A stretch of 64,000 nucleotides of DNA from Microcebus murinus (GCF_040939455.1 NC_134104.1:141892501-141956500), one strand, 5' to 3'. Positions 1 through 11,006 are shown, counted from the first letter of the stretch. The notes: generated by a model not told the origin, from the sequence alone. Program-made: numbers and translations.

Positions 1-457
1 CGTATGTTTTTGTCTGCTTTGTCAAAGATGAGATGGCTATATGAGGATGGTTTTATATCAGGATTCTCACATCTGTTCCACTGGTCAATATTCCTGTTTT
101 TGTGCCAATACCATATTGTTTTAATTACTACAGCTTTGTAGTATAGTTTGATATCTGGCATATTAATGCCTCCCATTTTGTTTTTGTTGCCTAGAATTGC
201 TCTTGATATCCGGGGTCTTCTTTGGTTCCATACGAAGCGTAAAATTATTTTTTCTATATCTGTGAAGAATGCTGATGGGATTTTAATAGGTATTGCATTG
301 AATCTGTAGATCAGTTTGGGTAGTATAGACATTTTGATGATATTGAGTCTGCCGATCCACGAGCATGGTATGGATTTCCATCTGTTTACATCCTCTGCTA
401 TTTCCTTCCTCAGTGTTTCATAGTTCTCCCTGTAGAGGTCTTTTACCTCTTTGGTTT
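1..457 (-). mobile_element. Young L1 fragment, ORF2 reverse-transcriptase part, 5'-truncated
   Basis: This stretch matches 5723-6172 of the full-length L1 in this window almost base for base; I count about half a dozen differences. It encodes, on the minus strand, the ORF2 segment just downstream of the RT catalytic core. Homology stops at about 457, where the full-length copy continues into more ORF2 but this one passes into unrelated DNA. That is the 5' truncation point of a minus-strand L1. Its 3' end lies left of the window, so its target-site duplication cannot be seen. The near identity places it in the same young subfamily as the element at 4446-10996. Confidence 0.9.
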
Positions 458-860
458 TTTAAAAGAATACAGACTAGTTTTCTCGCAGAATGTTCTGACT
501 TCTAAATTTGTCTAATTAAAACCCATTTCTCTGACTCAACCTCACATTTCTTACTGCCCCATGGGTTTTGAGAGTTGCTACCATGTTGATATATTTTGCG
601 CTAACACCTTGAATCCTTCTTCTAGCCTGCAGGAAAACCATGAATGTTTAATATTGTTATTAACATTTTGATATTCATTGTATTAGGGGAATAATGCCCC
701 AAGAAGGAAAGTCAGCATTGGAGATGTTGCTGAGCAGAGCTTTGTGTTCTTTCCAACAAAAGAATTGAAACCCAGGAGAGAGTCCCACCTGCTGAGCATA
801 ATGGAAATGCCACTCTGGGGAAGGGAGAATGGGTCACAGTCATCTCTAGAGGGCCTGTAT

Positions 861-886
861 GGGTTAAAGAGTCCACTCTTTAACCC
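861..886. repeat. Perfect inverted repeat, 12-bp arms, 2-nt loop
   Basis: Arm 861-872 (gggttaaagagt) is the exact reverse complement of 875-886, with loop cc. It ends exactly where the next inverted repeat begins. Confidence 0.95.
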
Positions 887-932
887 AACCATTTTTCAAA
901 AGATCCAAAGATGGATCTTTTGAAAAATGGTT
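887..932. repeat. Perfect inverted repeat, 20-bp arms, 6-nt loop
   Basis: Arm 887-906, starting aaccattttt, is the exact reverse complement of 913-932; the loop 907-912 is aaagat. Together with 861-886 the two hairpins fill 72 bp without a spacer. Perfect arms in otherwise non-repetitive DNA suggest a recent local template-switch event. Confidence 0.95.
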
Positions 933-1172
933 CCTGCATCACTCACCCGCCCGGCAGCACAGTCCTATTTTGCAGTGTCTTGGCTGACGAACGCAGAGTT
1001 TGTCCCAGGCAAAGATGAGCTAGTTTGCCAAGGATTCTAGCTGAATCCCTTGTGGGCCTTTCATAGTTTCCAGACCACACGGAAGCCAAGATCCTTGCAG
1101 AAGAAGCTAAGAAAATTGGTCTGGCTAGATGTAAATTCAATAAGTTTTCTTTTTGTCTCTTCCCCATAGACT

Positions 1173-1395
1173 AGCAATGTCCAACAAAACTTTCTGTAAT
1201 GATGGAAATGTTCCTTTTCGTTTGTCGTGCTGTGCAATATGAATCCACTAGCCACATGTGACTATTGAACATTTGAAATGGTCTAGTGTGACTGGGGAAC
1301 TGAGTTTTAGACTTAATTTAATTTTAATTAATTTAAATATAAATATAAATAGACATGTGTGGCTCGTGGCTACTATATTGAACAGCACTGCTGTC
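1173..1395 (+). mobile_element. Old non-autonomous DNA-transposon fossil (hAT-like)
   Basis: The left end reads 'gcaatgtccaacaaaactttctg' in degenerate form and the right end 'attgaacagcactgctg', so the termini are imperfect inverted repeats of the 'cagtgctgtccaata' type. The inside has the typical 'actagccacatgtg' block and an AT-rich centre. I recognise the pattern as a mammalian MER-type element but cannot assign the family with certainty. Confidence 0.5.
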
Positions 1396-1929
1396 TACAG
1401 TGTTAGCACTTAAATCTAATTTCTAAGATTTGGAGATGGGAGGCTACTTTGACTAATTCCATTTTCTTTCTCCTCCCCATCCTTTTTGGTACTATGAAGG
1501 AACATCCATTATTTTCAACTCTTCAGGCTCTAATTTCCATTCCTAGAATAGCTACAGGATATCTAGGAGCCAGCAGAGGGGTCAGCCATGCTGCAGCTTA
1601 TGCCAAAGAATGAAGCTTGCTGCCATAAGTGTTGTAGCAGGAGCTCTTGCTTTGCTATCTCAACCCTTCATCTTTCCATCTGACGACCTGCTCTGAATCT
1701 TTACCACCTTTGCAGGTGAGCTGAGTCCCAGGAAGCACGGCTCACAGGAACTCTGCTTCAGAGTTGACAGAGATTTAATTTGCATGACCATATTTCTCTG
1801 AGAGGAGTTTAGCAGCACTGGCTTCATCTTAATAAGCTGTGGTTTGCAACCCAGTTGCTGGATAGGACACAAGCCATATCAGAACAGAATAGCAATAAAA
1901 ATGACTACAAGATGGCAAGGACAGCGGCA
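1396..1929. other. Intergenic DNA, nothing recognised
   Basis: No gene, RNA or clear repeat is seen. Minus-strand open frames here are short and have no recognisable domain. Confidence 0.4.
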
Positions 1930-2160
1930 GTGACATTTTATTGTGTGTGTAAAGTGCTTGGCACTTGTATTAAGTATTCTACATATATTTAACCTTTATA
2001 ACAACCCATATCATATGTATTATGACTTCTTATATTATAGATGAGGAAATTTGATGTTCAGACAGGTATATAACTTGCCCAAGAGCACATAACAAGGCAA
2101 CAAGGGGGCCAGAAACCAAAATACAATCTGCCTGATTTCATAGCTTTTTCTAGGGTTTCT
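1930..2160 (+). mobile_element. MIR: MIR SINE fossil
   Basis: The stretch has the MIR core layout: 'ttataacaaccc', then 'tatagatgaggaaa', then 'taacttgcccaagagcacataacaa'. It is divergent and without flanking duplications. Confidence 0.65.
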
Positions 2161-2867
2161 GACTGGGACAGTAATTTTATGTCTTGGATCTAGCCTATCT
2201 CAGTCTCTCTCCATCTCTTTCTCTGCCTTTCTTTTTTTTTTTTTTTTCTTTTTCTCTCTGTACACACATATACTCAGAGAAGCACACAGACCTGCTCACA
2301 TTTATAAATTTTCCAGGCATCTGAAATATATTCTTTCAATTTCCAAACTTAAATGGAAAATAATTTAGCTTGACAAAGTTGCTAGATATTATACTTGCCC
2401 TGCCCTACTGAAAAATTAATCTTCTCTTGATGTACTTAAATTATTATAGAATTGTAATGTGATATACACAAGTTCTAGTGAGGCAAGTAGAACAGTTTAC
2501 GATACATGAACCAACTTCAGATTACTACTATGCTTTTTTTTGTGGTAAACTATATATAACATTAAATTTACTATTTTTGCAACTTTTAAGTTTGCTGACA
2601 TTACTCAAATCACTAAGCTTTTAGGGCCAATGCACTTGTTCACCAGCAGTAGAGGTGGAAGATGAATTTGTGTGTGTGTGTGTGTGTGTGTGTGTTTGTG
2701 TGTTGCAGGAGGCAGATATGGGATGTACAAGGCAAGGGCAAAATGAAATTAAAGATCCTTCATGGATTTAATTACTATTTTTCAAAGTGGGGGGATAGTT
2801 ACCAGCTACATACTTAAGACTACTCCTTCCCCCCAAAAAAGGTAAGTTCTAAATATTAATGCAATTG
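2161..2867. other. Intergenic DNA with T-rich tract and GT microsatellite
   Basis: A T-rich tract lies near 2230-2250 and a (GT)n run at about 2668-2702 with one interruption. Nothing else is recognised. Confidence 0.5.
2668..2702. repeat. (GT)n microsatellite
   Basis: About 13 uninterrupted TG units are followed by a TTTG break and further TG units. Confidence 0.9.
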
Positions 2868-3227
2868 ATCTTATGGAGACAGAGAGTAAAATAATGGTTA
2901 TCAGAGGCTGGGAAGAGTAGTAGGCAGGCAGGTACAGTGGGGATGGCTAATGGGTATAAAAATATAGTTAGATAGAATGAACGATATTTGATAACACAGC
3001 AAAGTGACAATAATCAACAGTAAATTATAGTATATTTTAAAATAACTAAGAGAGTGGACTTGGGATGTTCCTAACACAAAGAAATGATAAATGCTTGGGG
3101 TGATAGATATCCGGATTACCCTGATTCGTTTATTAAACATTGTATATGTGTATCAAAATATCACATTACTCTATAAATATATGCAACTATTATGTACCCA
3201 TGATAATTTAAAATAATTTTAAAAATG
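2868..3227 (+). mobile_element. L1: Old L1 3' end (L1M-like)
   Basis: The sequence follows the old mammalian L1 3' UTR: 'tggagacagagagtaaaata', 'ggttatcagaggctgggaag', 'gataaatgcttggggtgata', and an A-rich end after 'tgtacccatgataatttaaa'. It is a 5'-truncated copy with many substitutions, of a different and older type than the young L1s in this window. Confidence 0.8.
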
Positions 3228-4435
3228 GCAAGTTCTATAGTGTCAGAGTAGAAACCCCAAAAATTTAGGAGCCATATCATATTCATTAATGGAGGAAGTC
3301 AAGATTAGATTATCACATTCATCAGATTTCTTTTCTACCTCACTGTTGATGGGGAACTGGATTTTCGAGACCTCTGTGCGCACTCAAGTATCAACAGGTG
3401 GAATCAACTGCGTTCTACTTCAACTCAGAGACTCACTGATTCGTTTCAATATTCTCTGAATTTTGTCTCCTCCCCTTCTCTTGAGGAATGTAGAAGGTTA
3501 AAACAGACCTCATCCCTAAGGTAAGAAGCTGAAATCATAAATTTTTGATTTGATACATTATTGAATATTTTAGGTTCTGATGTGCTTTCAGTGAAAACAA
3601 GGTTTCTTAATGTAATTTAGGGATATATGAAATTCTCATTATCACATGAGAAATGTTGATCCCTTTGAGTTATGCAGGGAAGACTAAATATCTAATTATT
3701 TTAACCTAATCATTGTCATTCCTTTTCATCTCCCAACACCCTCATCATTTCTTATTGTTTTTTTTTTCTCCTACCCCAATCGGCTCTTTTAAAAAGCAAT
3801 CCTTTTGAGTTCAGCAGGGATAAGAGAGGATTAAAGATAAGAAATAACAGAAGTCTCTGCACTTCATGGGGATTACAAGTAGAATTAACATGGTTATATA
3901 AAATGAAGCCACAGCTCAGGGGTTGGAAATGACAAGGTTATTTATTCTCCCAAATTCTGAGCACTGGTTAAATTGTTATTAATCACAGTGAAATCATGGC
4001 TGAGGCCAGGAAACTTCATTTGCAGCTGGCAAAGTACTAGGTTTTTGAGTCTCTATAGTAGCATTCTTTTTAAAAACAATGTCTAAACATGGAAAGAATC
4101 TAGCATTTGAAAATCGTCTAAAATGAGGCTATAAAAGTATCAGTCTTTTTCCCCAACCCCAGTAGCATACCTTAGAGATAAATACCTTCTTACTATTTTC
4201 TTTCTTCATCCCTTTGACAGTTCCCATTAGAATTTTAAATGGTTTTATTTCTGCTTCTACTTTTTCCATTATCAATTTTAGACTCCACTAATCTACTCTA
4301 TGCAATGAAAGATGAGGATTTTAGAAACATTTGTATTATACTGTGTCTTATCTTCCTAACTGTAAACTTATTAAATTATTATTTTAGTTCTTTTAGTAAT
4401 TTCATGTGTATCTGTAAAAGATATATATTCATGTT
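3228..4435. other. Unique intergenic DNA, target region of the full-length L1
   Basis: AT-rich DNA without a recognised gene or repeat. Its right end, 4436-4445, is duplicated at 10997-11006 on the other side of the L1 insertion. Confidence 0.5.
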
Positions 4436-4445
4436 TACATTTCTT
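4436..4445. repeat. Target-site duplication (left) of full-length L1
   Basis: The 10 bp tacatttctt recur at 10997-11006, immediately outside the 5' end of the L1. On the element strand the duplication begins AAGAAA, as expected for L1 endonuclease insertion. Confidence 0.85.
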
Positions 4446-4665
4446 TTTTTTTTATTTCGGCATATTATGGGGTAACAGATTTTAAGGTTTCAATAAATGC
4501 CCATTTCCCCCTCTCCCCCCAAAAGTCTGAGTCTCCATCATGACCATCCCCCAGATGGTGCACATCTCACTCATTATGTATGTATATACCTGCCCCCCTC
4601 CCCCCTCCCACCTGCCCAATACCCTACTACTGTAGTACCTATGTGTCCACTTAGGTGCTACTCAG
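4446..4665 (-). other. L1 3' UTR with G-rich tract
   Basis: This is the region between the ORF2 stop and the A-tail. On the element strand 4592-4617 is a G-rich tract of several G-runs (plus strand tgcccccctcccccctccca). Such tracts are known in primate L1 3' UTRs and can form G-quadruplexes. The same UTR recurs truncated at 12820-13158, 31735-32020 and 59826-60015, which defines the young L1 lineage of this genome. Confidence 0.8.
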
Positions 4666-7600
4666 TTAATACCAGTTTGCTGGAGAATATATCTGGTGCT
4701 TGTTTTTCCATTCTTGGGATACTTCACTTATTAGTATGGGTTCCAGCTCTAACCAGGAAAATATAAGATGTGCTATATCACCATTGTTTCTTAGAGCTGA
4801 ATAGTACTCCATGGTATACATATACCACATTTTATTAATCCATTCTTGGATTGATGGGCACTTGGGCTGTTTCCACAGCCTTGCAATTATGAATTGTGCT
4901 GCTATAAACATTCGAGTGCAGGTGTCTTTTTTGTAGAGTGTCATTGGATCATTTGGGTAGATGCCCAGCAGTGGGATTGCTGGATCAAATGGTAGATTCA
5001 CTTGTATCGCTTTAAGGTATCTCCATATTGCTTTCCACAGAGGTTGAACTAGTTTGCAGTCCCACCAGCAGTGTAGGAGTGTTCCTCTCTCTCCGCAACC
5101 ACGCCAGCATTTATTGTTTGGAGATTTTTTGATAAAGGCCATTCTCACTGGGGTTAAGTGATATCTCATTGTGGTTTTGATTTGCATTTCCCTGATGATT
5201 AGAGATGTTGAGCATTTTTTCATATGTTTGTTGGCCATTCTTCTGTCTTCTTTAGAAAAGTTTCTGTTCAAGTCCTTTGCCCACTTTTTAATGGGGTTAT
5301 TTGATTTTTTCTTCCTGATTTTCGTGAGTTCTAAGTATATTCTAGTTATCAGTCCCTTATCAGATGCATGGGATGCAAAAATTTTCTCCCATTCTGTAGG
5401 TTGTCTGTTTACTTACATGACTATATCTTTGGCTATGCAGAAGCTTTGTAGTTTGATCATATCCCATTTATTTTTTTTTGTTGCTGCTGTAATTGCCTTT
5501 GGGGACTTCTTCATAAACTCTTTGCCCAGGCCGATGTCTAAGAGAGTGTTTCCAACTTTTTCCTCTAGAGTTCTAATAGTTTCATACCTTAGGTTTAAGT
5601 CTGTTATCCAGCGTGAGTTGGTTTTTGTGAGAGGTGAAAGGTGTGGGTCCTGTTTTAGCCTTCTACAGGTGGCTATCCAGTTTTCCCAGCACCATTTATT
5701 GAAGAGGGATTCTTTTCCCCAGCGTATGTTTTTGTCTGCTTTGTCAAAGATTAGATGGCTATATGAGTATGGTTTTATATCAGGATTCTCACATCTGTTC
5801 CACTGGTCAATATTCCTGTTTTTGTGCCAATACCATATTGTTTTAATTACTACAGCTTTGTAGTATAGTTTGATATCTGGCATATTAATGCCTCCCATTT
5901 TGTTTTTGTTGCCTAGAATTACTCTTGATATTCCGGGTCTTCTTTGGTTCCATACGAAGCGTAAAATTATTTTTTCTATATCTGTGAAGAATGCTGATGG
6001 GATTTTAATAGGTATTGCATTGAATCTGTAGATCAGTTTGGGTAGTATAGACATTTTGATGATATTGAGTCTGCCGATCCACGAGCATGGTATGGATTTC
6101 CGTCTGTTTACATCCTCTGCTATTTCCTTCCTCAGTGTTTCATAGTTCTCCCTGTAGAGGTCTTTTACCTCCTTGGTTAAGTATATTCCTAGGTACTTTA
6201 ATTTCTTTGTTGCTATTGTGAAGGGAATTGAGTCTTTGATTTGGTTCTCAATTAGATTGTTGTTGGCGTATATGAATGCCTCTGATTTCTGTGTATTAAT
6301 TTTGTATCCTGAGACTTTACTAAATTCATTGATCAGTTCCAGGAGTTTCTTGGTTGAATCTTTGGGGTTTTCTAGATACAATATCATATCATCACAAACA
6401 GTGAAAGTTTGATCTCTTCTGCCCCAATTTGGATACCTTTGATTCCATTTTCCTGTCTGATTGCTGTAGCCAAGACTTCCAGCACTATGTTGAACAGAAG
6501 TGGAGATAGTGGGCAGCCTTGTCTGGTTTCAGTTCTAAGTGGGAATGATTTCAATTTTTCCCCATTCAGTATGATGTTGGCTATGGGTCTGTCATATATG
6601 GCTTGTATCATTTTTAGGTATGTCCCTTCTATGCCTATTTTCTTAAGTGTTCGTATCATGAAAGGGTGTTGAATTTTGTCAAAAGCTTTTTCTGCATCTA
6701 TTGAAAGAATCATGTGGTCTTTGTTTTTGCTTCTGTTTATGTGGTGAATTGCATTTATAGATTTACGTATGTTGAACCATCCCTGCATCCCTAGGATGAA
6801 GCCCACTTGGTCGTGGTGGATTATTTTTTTTGATAAGTGTCTGGATTCGGTTAGCTAAGATTTTGTTGAAAATTTTTGCATCTATATTCATTAGGGATAT
6901 TGGTCTGTAGTTTTCTTTTTTTGTTGCATCCTTTCCTGGTTTTGGTATCAGAGTAATGTTCGCTTCATAAAAGGTGTCATGGAGGTGTCCGTTCTTCTCG
7001 ATGTTGTGGAATAGTTTCTGCAAGATAGGTACTAGTTCTTCTTTGTAAGTGTGGTAAAATTCAGGTGTGAAGCCATCTGGACCGGGACTTTTCTTTTTAG
7101 GGAGATTTTTAATTGCTATTTCTATTTTAGCTGTTGAGATTGGTCTGTTCAGGGAGTCTATTTCTTCCTGGTTGAGCCTGGGGAGGCTGTGTGTTTCTAG
7201 AAATTTGTCCATTTCCTCCACATTTTCCAGTTTGTGTGCATAAAGATTTTTGTAGTATTCATAAATTGTATCTTGTATCTCTTTGGGGTCAGTTGTGATA
7301 TCTCCTTTTTTATTCCTGATGGAGCTTATTAGGGATTTCTCTTTTCTGCTTTTCGTTAGCTTAGCCAATGGTGTGTCAATTTTGTTTATTTTTTCAAAGA
7401 ACCAACTTTTTGTTTTATTATCTCCTGAATAGCTTCCCTGTTTTCAATTTCATTTAGTTCTGATTTGATCTTGTTGATTTCACTTCTTCTACTGGGTCTG
7501 AGGTTGGTCTGTTCTTCTTTTTCCAGCTCTTTGAGTCGTTTCATTAGATTGTCTATTTGTGATCATCTTGATTTTTGGTTATAGGCATTTATGGAGATAA

Positions 7601-8540
7601 ACTTTCCTCTCAGAACTGCTTTACCTGTGTCCCAGAGGAGTTGATAACTTGTCTGTCCATTGTCGTTTTCTTCATAGAATTTTTTTATTTCTGTCTTGAT
7701 TTCTTCATTTATGAAGTAATCATTTAGTAGGAGGTTGTTTAATTTCCACGTTTTTGTATAGAAATGTGAGTTTCTGTTAGGGTTGATTTCTAGGTTTATT
7801 CCACTGTGATCTGAGAAGGTACATGGTATGATTTCTATTTTTTTAAATTTCTTGAGATTTTCTTTGTGTCCTAGGATATGGTCAATCTTAGAGAATGTCC
7901 CGTGAGCTGATGAGAAGAACGTATATTCAGTGGATTTTGGGTAGAATGGTCTGTAAATGTCAGTCAGACCCAATTGTTCTAGAGTTTTGTTTAAGTCCAT
8001 TATTTCTTTATTAATTTTCTGTTTGGAAGATCTGTTTCGTGCCATCAGTGGGGTGTTGAAATCTCCGGCAATTATGGAGTTGCTATTAATCCATTTGTTT
8101 AGCTCCAGTAAGGTTTGCTTTATGAATCTGGGTGCACCTAAGTTGGGTGCATATATATTTAAACTTGTTATCTCTTCTTGTTGAACTGTGCCCTTCACCA
8201 TTATCTAATGACCCTCTTTGTCTTTCACTACTTTTGTTGGTTTAAAAACTAAATCGTCTGAAATTAGAACTCCCACACCAGCCTTCTTTTGGCTTCTATT
8301 TGCTTGGTATATTGATCTCCATCCTTTTATTTTTAGTCTATATGCATCCTTGTAGGTTAGATGTGTTTCCTGAAGACAGCATATACTTGGCCTGTATTTT
8401 CTTATCCATTCAGCCAGCCTATGTCTCTTGAGTGGAGAGTTTAAGCCATTCACATTTATTGAGAGAACTGATAGGTAAGATAGATTACTGTTCATTCTGT
8501 TGGGTTGGATGTTGTTGCTATGATTTCTGTCTTGAGCCAT
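4666..8540 (-). pseudogene. ORF2: L1 ORF2 (endonuclease / reverse transcriptase), broken
   Basis: Read from 8540 the frame encodes the apurinic-like endonuclease (start MAQDRNHSNN; 'LSINVNGLNSPLKR', 'CLQETH', 'IAGDFNTPL', '[14 protein letters not shown]', 'SDHSGINLE'). The RT follows ('[15 protein letters not shown]', 'LIPKPGKD', 'RPISLMNID', '[11 protein letters not shown]') and then the C-terminal Cys-rich domain ('[18 protein letters not shown]'), ending at 4666. Total length fits a normal ORF2 of about 1280 codons. Lesions: TAG at 8205-8207, TGA at 7563-7565, a frameshift near 7408-7425 in an A-rich stretch, a 1-nt shift in an A-run near 6823-6830, a 1-nt loss near 6394-6396 within the codons of the catalytic Asp pair, and TAA at 5413-5415. 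The endonuclease part to 7566 has only one stop. Inactive without correction. Confidence 0.95.
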
Positions 8541-8581
8541 TGTAATATCTGGCTTTTAATATCTTTGGGTTTTGGTTGTTT

Positions 8582-9559
8582 TTATATTCGTGGGTTATTA
8601 TTATGATGTTCCGTGCATAACGCTGTTTTAAGTACTTCCTGTAGGGCTGGTCTTGTCTCGGTGAATTCTCTGAGCCATTGCTTGTCTGAGAATGTTTTTA
8701 TTTTTCCTTCATATACGAAGCTTAGTTTTGCAGGGAATAATATTCTAGGCTGGGCATTGTTTTGTTTCAAAAGAGTGAGAATGGGCCCCCAGTGTCTCCT
8801 TGCTTGTAAAGTCTCATTAGAGAAGTCTGATGTTATTCGAATTGGCTTTCCCTTGTATGTTATTTGCTTCTTTTGTCTTACAGCTCTTAGAAGGGCCTCT
8901 TTAGTTGATACTTTGGTCAGTCTGATGACTGCATGTTGTGATGTCTTTCTGTTTGCATTGAATCTCCCAGGGGTCCTCTGAGCTTCTTGAACTTGTATAT
9001 CAAGATTTTGAGTAAGGCCTGGGAAATTTTCCTCTATTATATCTTCAAACAGCTTGTCCAACCCTTGAGTGTTGTCTTCTTCCCCTTCTTGTAACCCTAT
9101 GACCCTCACATTAGGTTTCTTCACATAATCCCACAGCTCTTGTAGGCTTTGCTCTTTTCTCTTGTTTCTCTGCTCTATTTCTGTGACTGATTTATTTAAA
9201 TCGAGGGAGTTATCTTCAAGCTCTGAGATTCTTTCTTCTGTTTGATCTACCCTGTTCTTGAGACTTTCCACTGTATTTTGTACTTCCTTGAATTGATTCT
9301 TCATTTCCAGGAGTTCGGTTAAACTTTTCTTCATTGTGTCTATTTCTTTTTCCAGGTCCTGGAGGCTTTTTGTGGTTTCTTTTTGTTGGTTATTGAGTTG
9401 TTGTTTCAGCTTGGTGAGTGTTCTTATGATCCACATACGAAATTCCTCTTCTGTCATATTGGTTGCTTGATTTTGGTTGGTGTCCGTTTCTAGGGGTTGG
9501 TGCTCCTCTTTGGGGGTGTGTTTTCCGTTTGGTTCTTCATATTTCCTGAGTTCTTTCAC
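8582..9559 (-). CDS. ORF1: L1 ORF1 protein (RNA-binding chaperone), N-terminus doubtful
   Basis: An open frame of 325 codons on the minus strand encodes ORF1p, the trimeric nucleic-acid chaperone that coats L1 RNA in cytoplasmic particles. Residues about 45-150 are a heptad-rich coiled coil (many L/K/E/Q; 'KNRVDQTEERISELEDN'). The RRM-like domain follows ('RVIGLQEGEED') and then the C-terminal domain ('TLQARRHWGPI', 'FPAKLSFVYEGKI', 'TRPALQEVLK'). The length is close to the usual 330-340. The frame opens with GTG at 9557-9559 and has a stop just upstream; its first ATG is residue 35. An ATG lies a few bases upstream in another frame but meets a stop after five codons. The N-terminus is therefore probably damaged by a small indel, while the rest is open. 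It ends 41 bp before ORF2. Confidence 0.85.
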   Translation of the reverse strand: MKELRKYEEPNGKHTPKEEHQPLETDTNQNQATNMTEEEFRMWIIRTLTKLKQQLNNQQKETTKSLQDLEKEIDTMKKSLTELLEMKNQFKEVQNTVESLKNRVDQTEERISELEDNSLDLNKSVTEIEQRNKRKEQSLQELWDYVKKPNVRVIGLQEGEEDNTQGLDKLFEDIIEENFPGLTQNLDIQVQEAQRTPGRFNANRKTSQHAVIRLTKVSTKEALLRAVRQKKQITYKGKPIRITSDFSNETLQARRHWGPILTLLKQNNAQPRILFPAKLSFVYEGKIKTFSDKQWLREFTETRPALQEVLKTALCTEHHNNNPRI

Positions 9560-10996
9560 TGATTTCTTCTCATGTCAATCAGTTGTTGTTTCTTTCCTTT
9601 AGGTTATTGTTTGGGTATTCACACACCTTGTTTATTTCTGAGGCGTTAGGTGGTGTCTGTGGGTGAAATTGGACCACTCCCTGTATATTGAGTCAGTAGG
9701 TGCCGTGGAAAGGCTGTGCAAGATGCCATCCCTGTCAGTAGGTGGCGTTTGCTTGGAGGAACAGGCTATGCTGTTGATTTTGTGTCCTGTTATCAGCTCC
9801 TGTTCTGGGCGGAGCTGGGTTGGGGAAGCCTGCCCTCAGGCTGTCAGCAGGGGTCAAAGTTCTGTTCTCTGCTTCCAGGGAAAGCTGTCAGGGCGGGGCT
9901 GGAATGGTCCTACTCAGCCAGAAAGTCTGTGTGTGGGGGTGGGGCTGTCTGAGACCCGCAGTCTGGAGCAGGCCTGGCTTCTTTCCACCCTCCCCAATTC
10001 CGCAGCTACTCCTGGGCCTCTGCCAGCAGGCCAGACCACAATCCACCAGGCCTCCCCGGACTGTGATGCCGGCGGGGAGGTTCCCTGCACAGGAACGCCA
10101 CCTGGGTTGGGTGCACGGCCTCCTCCTGGGAGGAGGGTTGCCCTCTAGGATGAAGATCCGCCCCTGGAGGCACACAGCCCTCAGTAGGCTGTTCATGTAT
10201 AACCCTTCTGTGCCCCGGGCAATGCTAGCCTTCGGTGCAAGGGATCTGGTCTGCAGGTCCGACCTCTGGGTCTCAGAGTTCAAACTGTATCCCTACCAGG
10301 GAGAGGATTTTCGGTCCCAATTCACCCACAGGGAGCCCAAGCTGGGTCTATGTCTCTCAGCCTCTGAGTCGGCACCGTTCTCCTGGGAACACTGTGCCAG
10401 CAGCACCTGGGAGGGCGGGCCTGCAGGGAGCTCACAGTCTGAGTTCCCCTGAGTCAGGTGTAGGGTCCCAAACGGGAGGGTCCCGTTCCCTGGAGGTGCC
10501 TCTGGCTGGTGGCTGTATTGTCTCTCTGGGCAGCCGCGGGTAGGGTGGGCGGAGGGGAGGAGGAGGCAATATGGCACCTGCCACGCGGCTCAGGTCTGTG
10601 CACACGGAGGTGCCCGGAGGAAGTTGGGAACCTGGTGCCACGTCTGCTACAGGCTCACTGCTGGCTGGCGGTGGCCGTCTCTGGGCTGATGTCCGCAGGT
10701 CTCTCCACCCGCTGGGGAGCCCACCAGCAGTCCCGAATGCAGGGGAGGGGAAACAGCAAATCCACTTACCCTTGCCGCTGGTCTCTGGGCTGCTCCGGTG
10801 GTCTCAGCCTCCAGTTCTCCTCCGCAGCCTCTTCCCGTGGAGTCTCCCGGGGTTTCAGGTACCCCTCCTTCTGGCCCTCGTCTGCTGTATGCTCGTCTTC
10901 TTGCTTCTTTCCTCTAATTTCTGCTAGAATCTGTCTTTTCTGCAGAGACACTCTGTCTGGCGGTGTTATTCGTCCGCCATCTTGCTCCACCCCCCA
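9560..10996 (-). promoter_or_regulatory. L1 5' UTR with internal promoter and YY1-type site
   Basis: About 1.4 kb of GC- and CpG-rich DNA precedes ORF1, in sharp contrast to the AT-rich surroundings. At its extreme 5' end the element strand reads AAGATGGC (complement at 10976-10983), the YY1 site that positions transcription starts in L1 promoters. The element begins just upstream with a G-run (complement at 10990-10995). L1 5' UTRs hold internal Pol II promoters, often with antisense activity. Long antisense open frames (plus strand 9820-10452 and 10509-11054) occur here. The second reads out through the 5' end of the element into flanking DNA. Confidence 0.8.
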
Positions 10997-11006
10997 TACA
11001 TTTCTT
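10997..11006. repeat. Target-site duplication (right) of full-length L1
   Basis: An exact copy of tacatttctt at 4436-4445. It marks the 5' boundary of the element. Confidence 0.85.

Larger units (their letters stand above)
458..1172. other. Unique intergenic DNA with two abutting hairpins
   Basis: No gene or repeat family is recognised here. The notable structure is a pair of perfect inverted repeats at 861-886 and 887-932, listed separately. Short open frames in this stretch carry no recognisable domain. Confidence 0.5.
4446..10996 (-). mobile_element. L1: Nearly full-length L1 retrotransposon
   Basis: A complete autonomous LINE-1 layout lies on the minus strand: a GC-rich 5' UTR starting near 10996, ORF1 (9559-8582), a 41-bp gap, ORF2 (8540-4666), a 3' UTR with a G-rich tract, and a short A-rich tail at 4446. 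It is flanked by 10-bp target-site duplications. L1 encodes an RNA-binding chaperone (ORF1p) and an endonuclease/reverse transcriptase (ORF2p) that copy their own RNA at nicked chromosomal DNA. ORF2 has six lesions, so this copy cannot move by itself. The lesions are few for about 6.5 kb, so the insertion is fairly young. Confidence 0.95.

Noticed and set aside
5171..5863. Plus-strand open frame of 230 codons, hydrophobic
   Set aside because: It is antisense to L1 ORF2 and its hydrophobic look comes from the T-rich complement. It is not a gene.
8613..8981. Plus-strand open frame of 122 codons
   Set aside because: Antisense to L1 ORF1.
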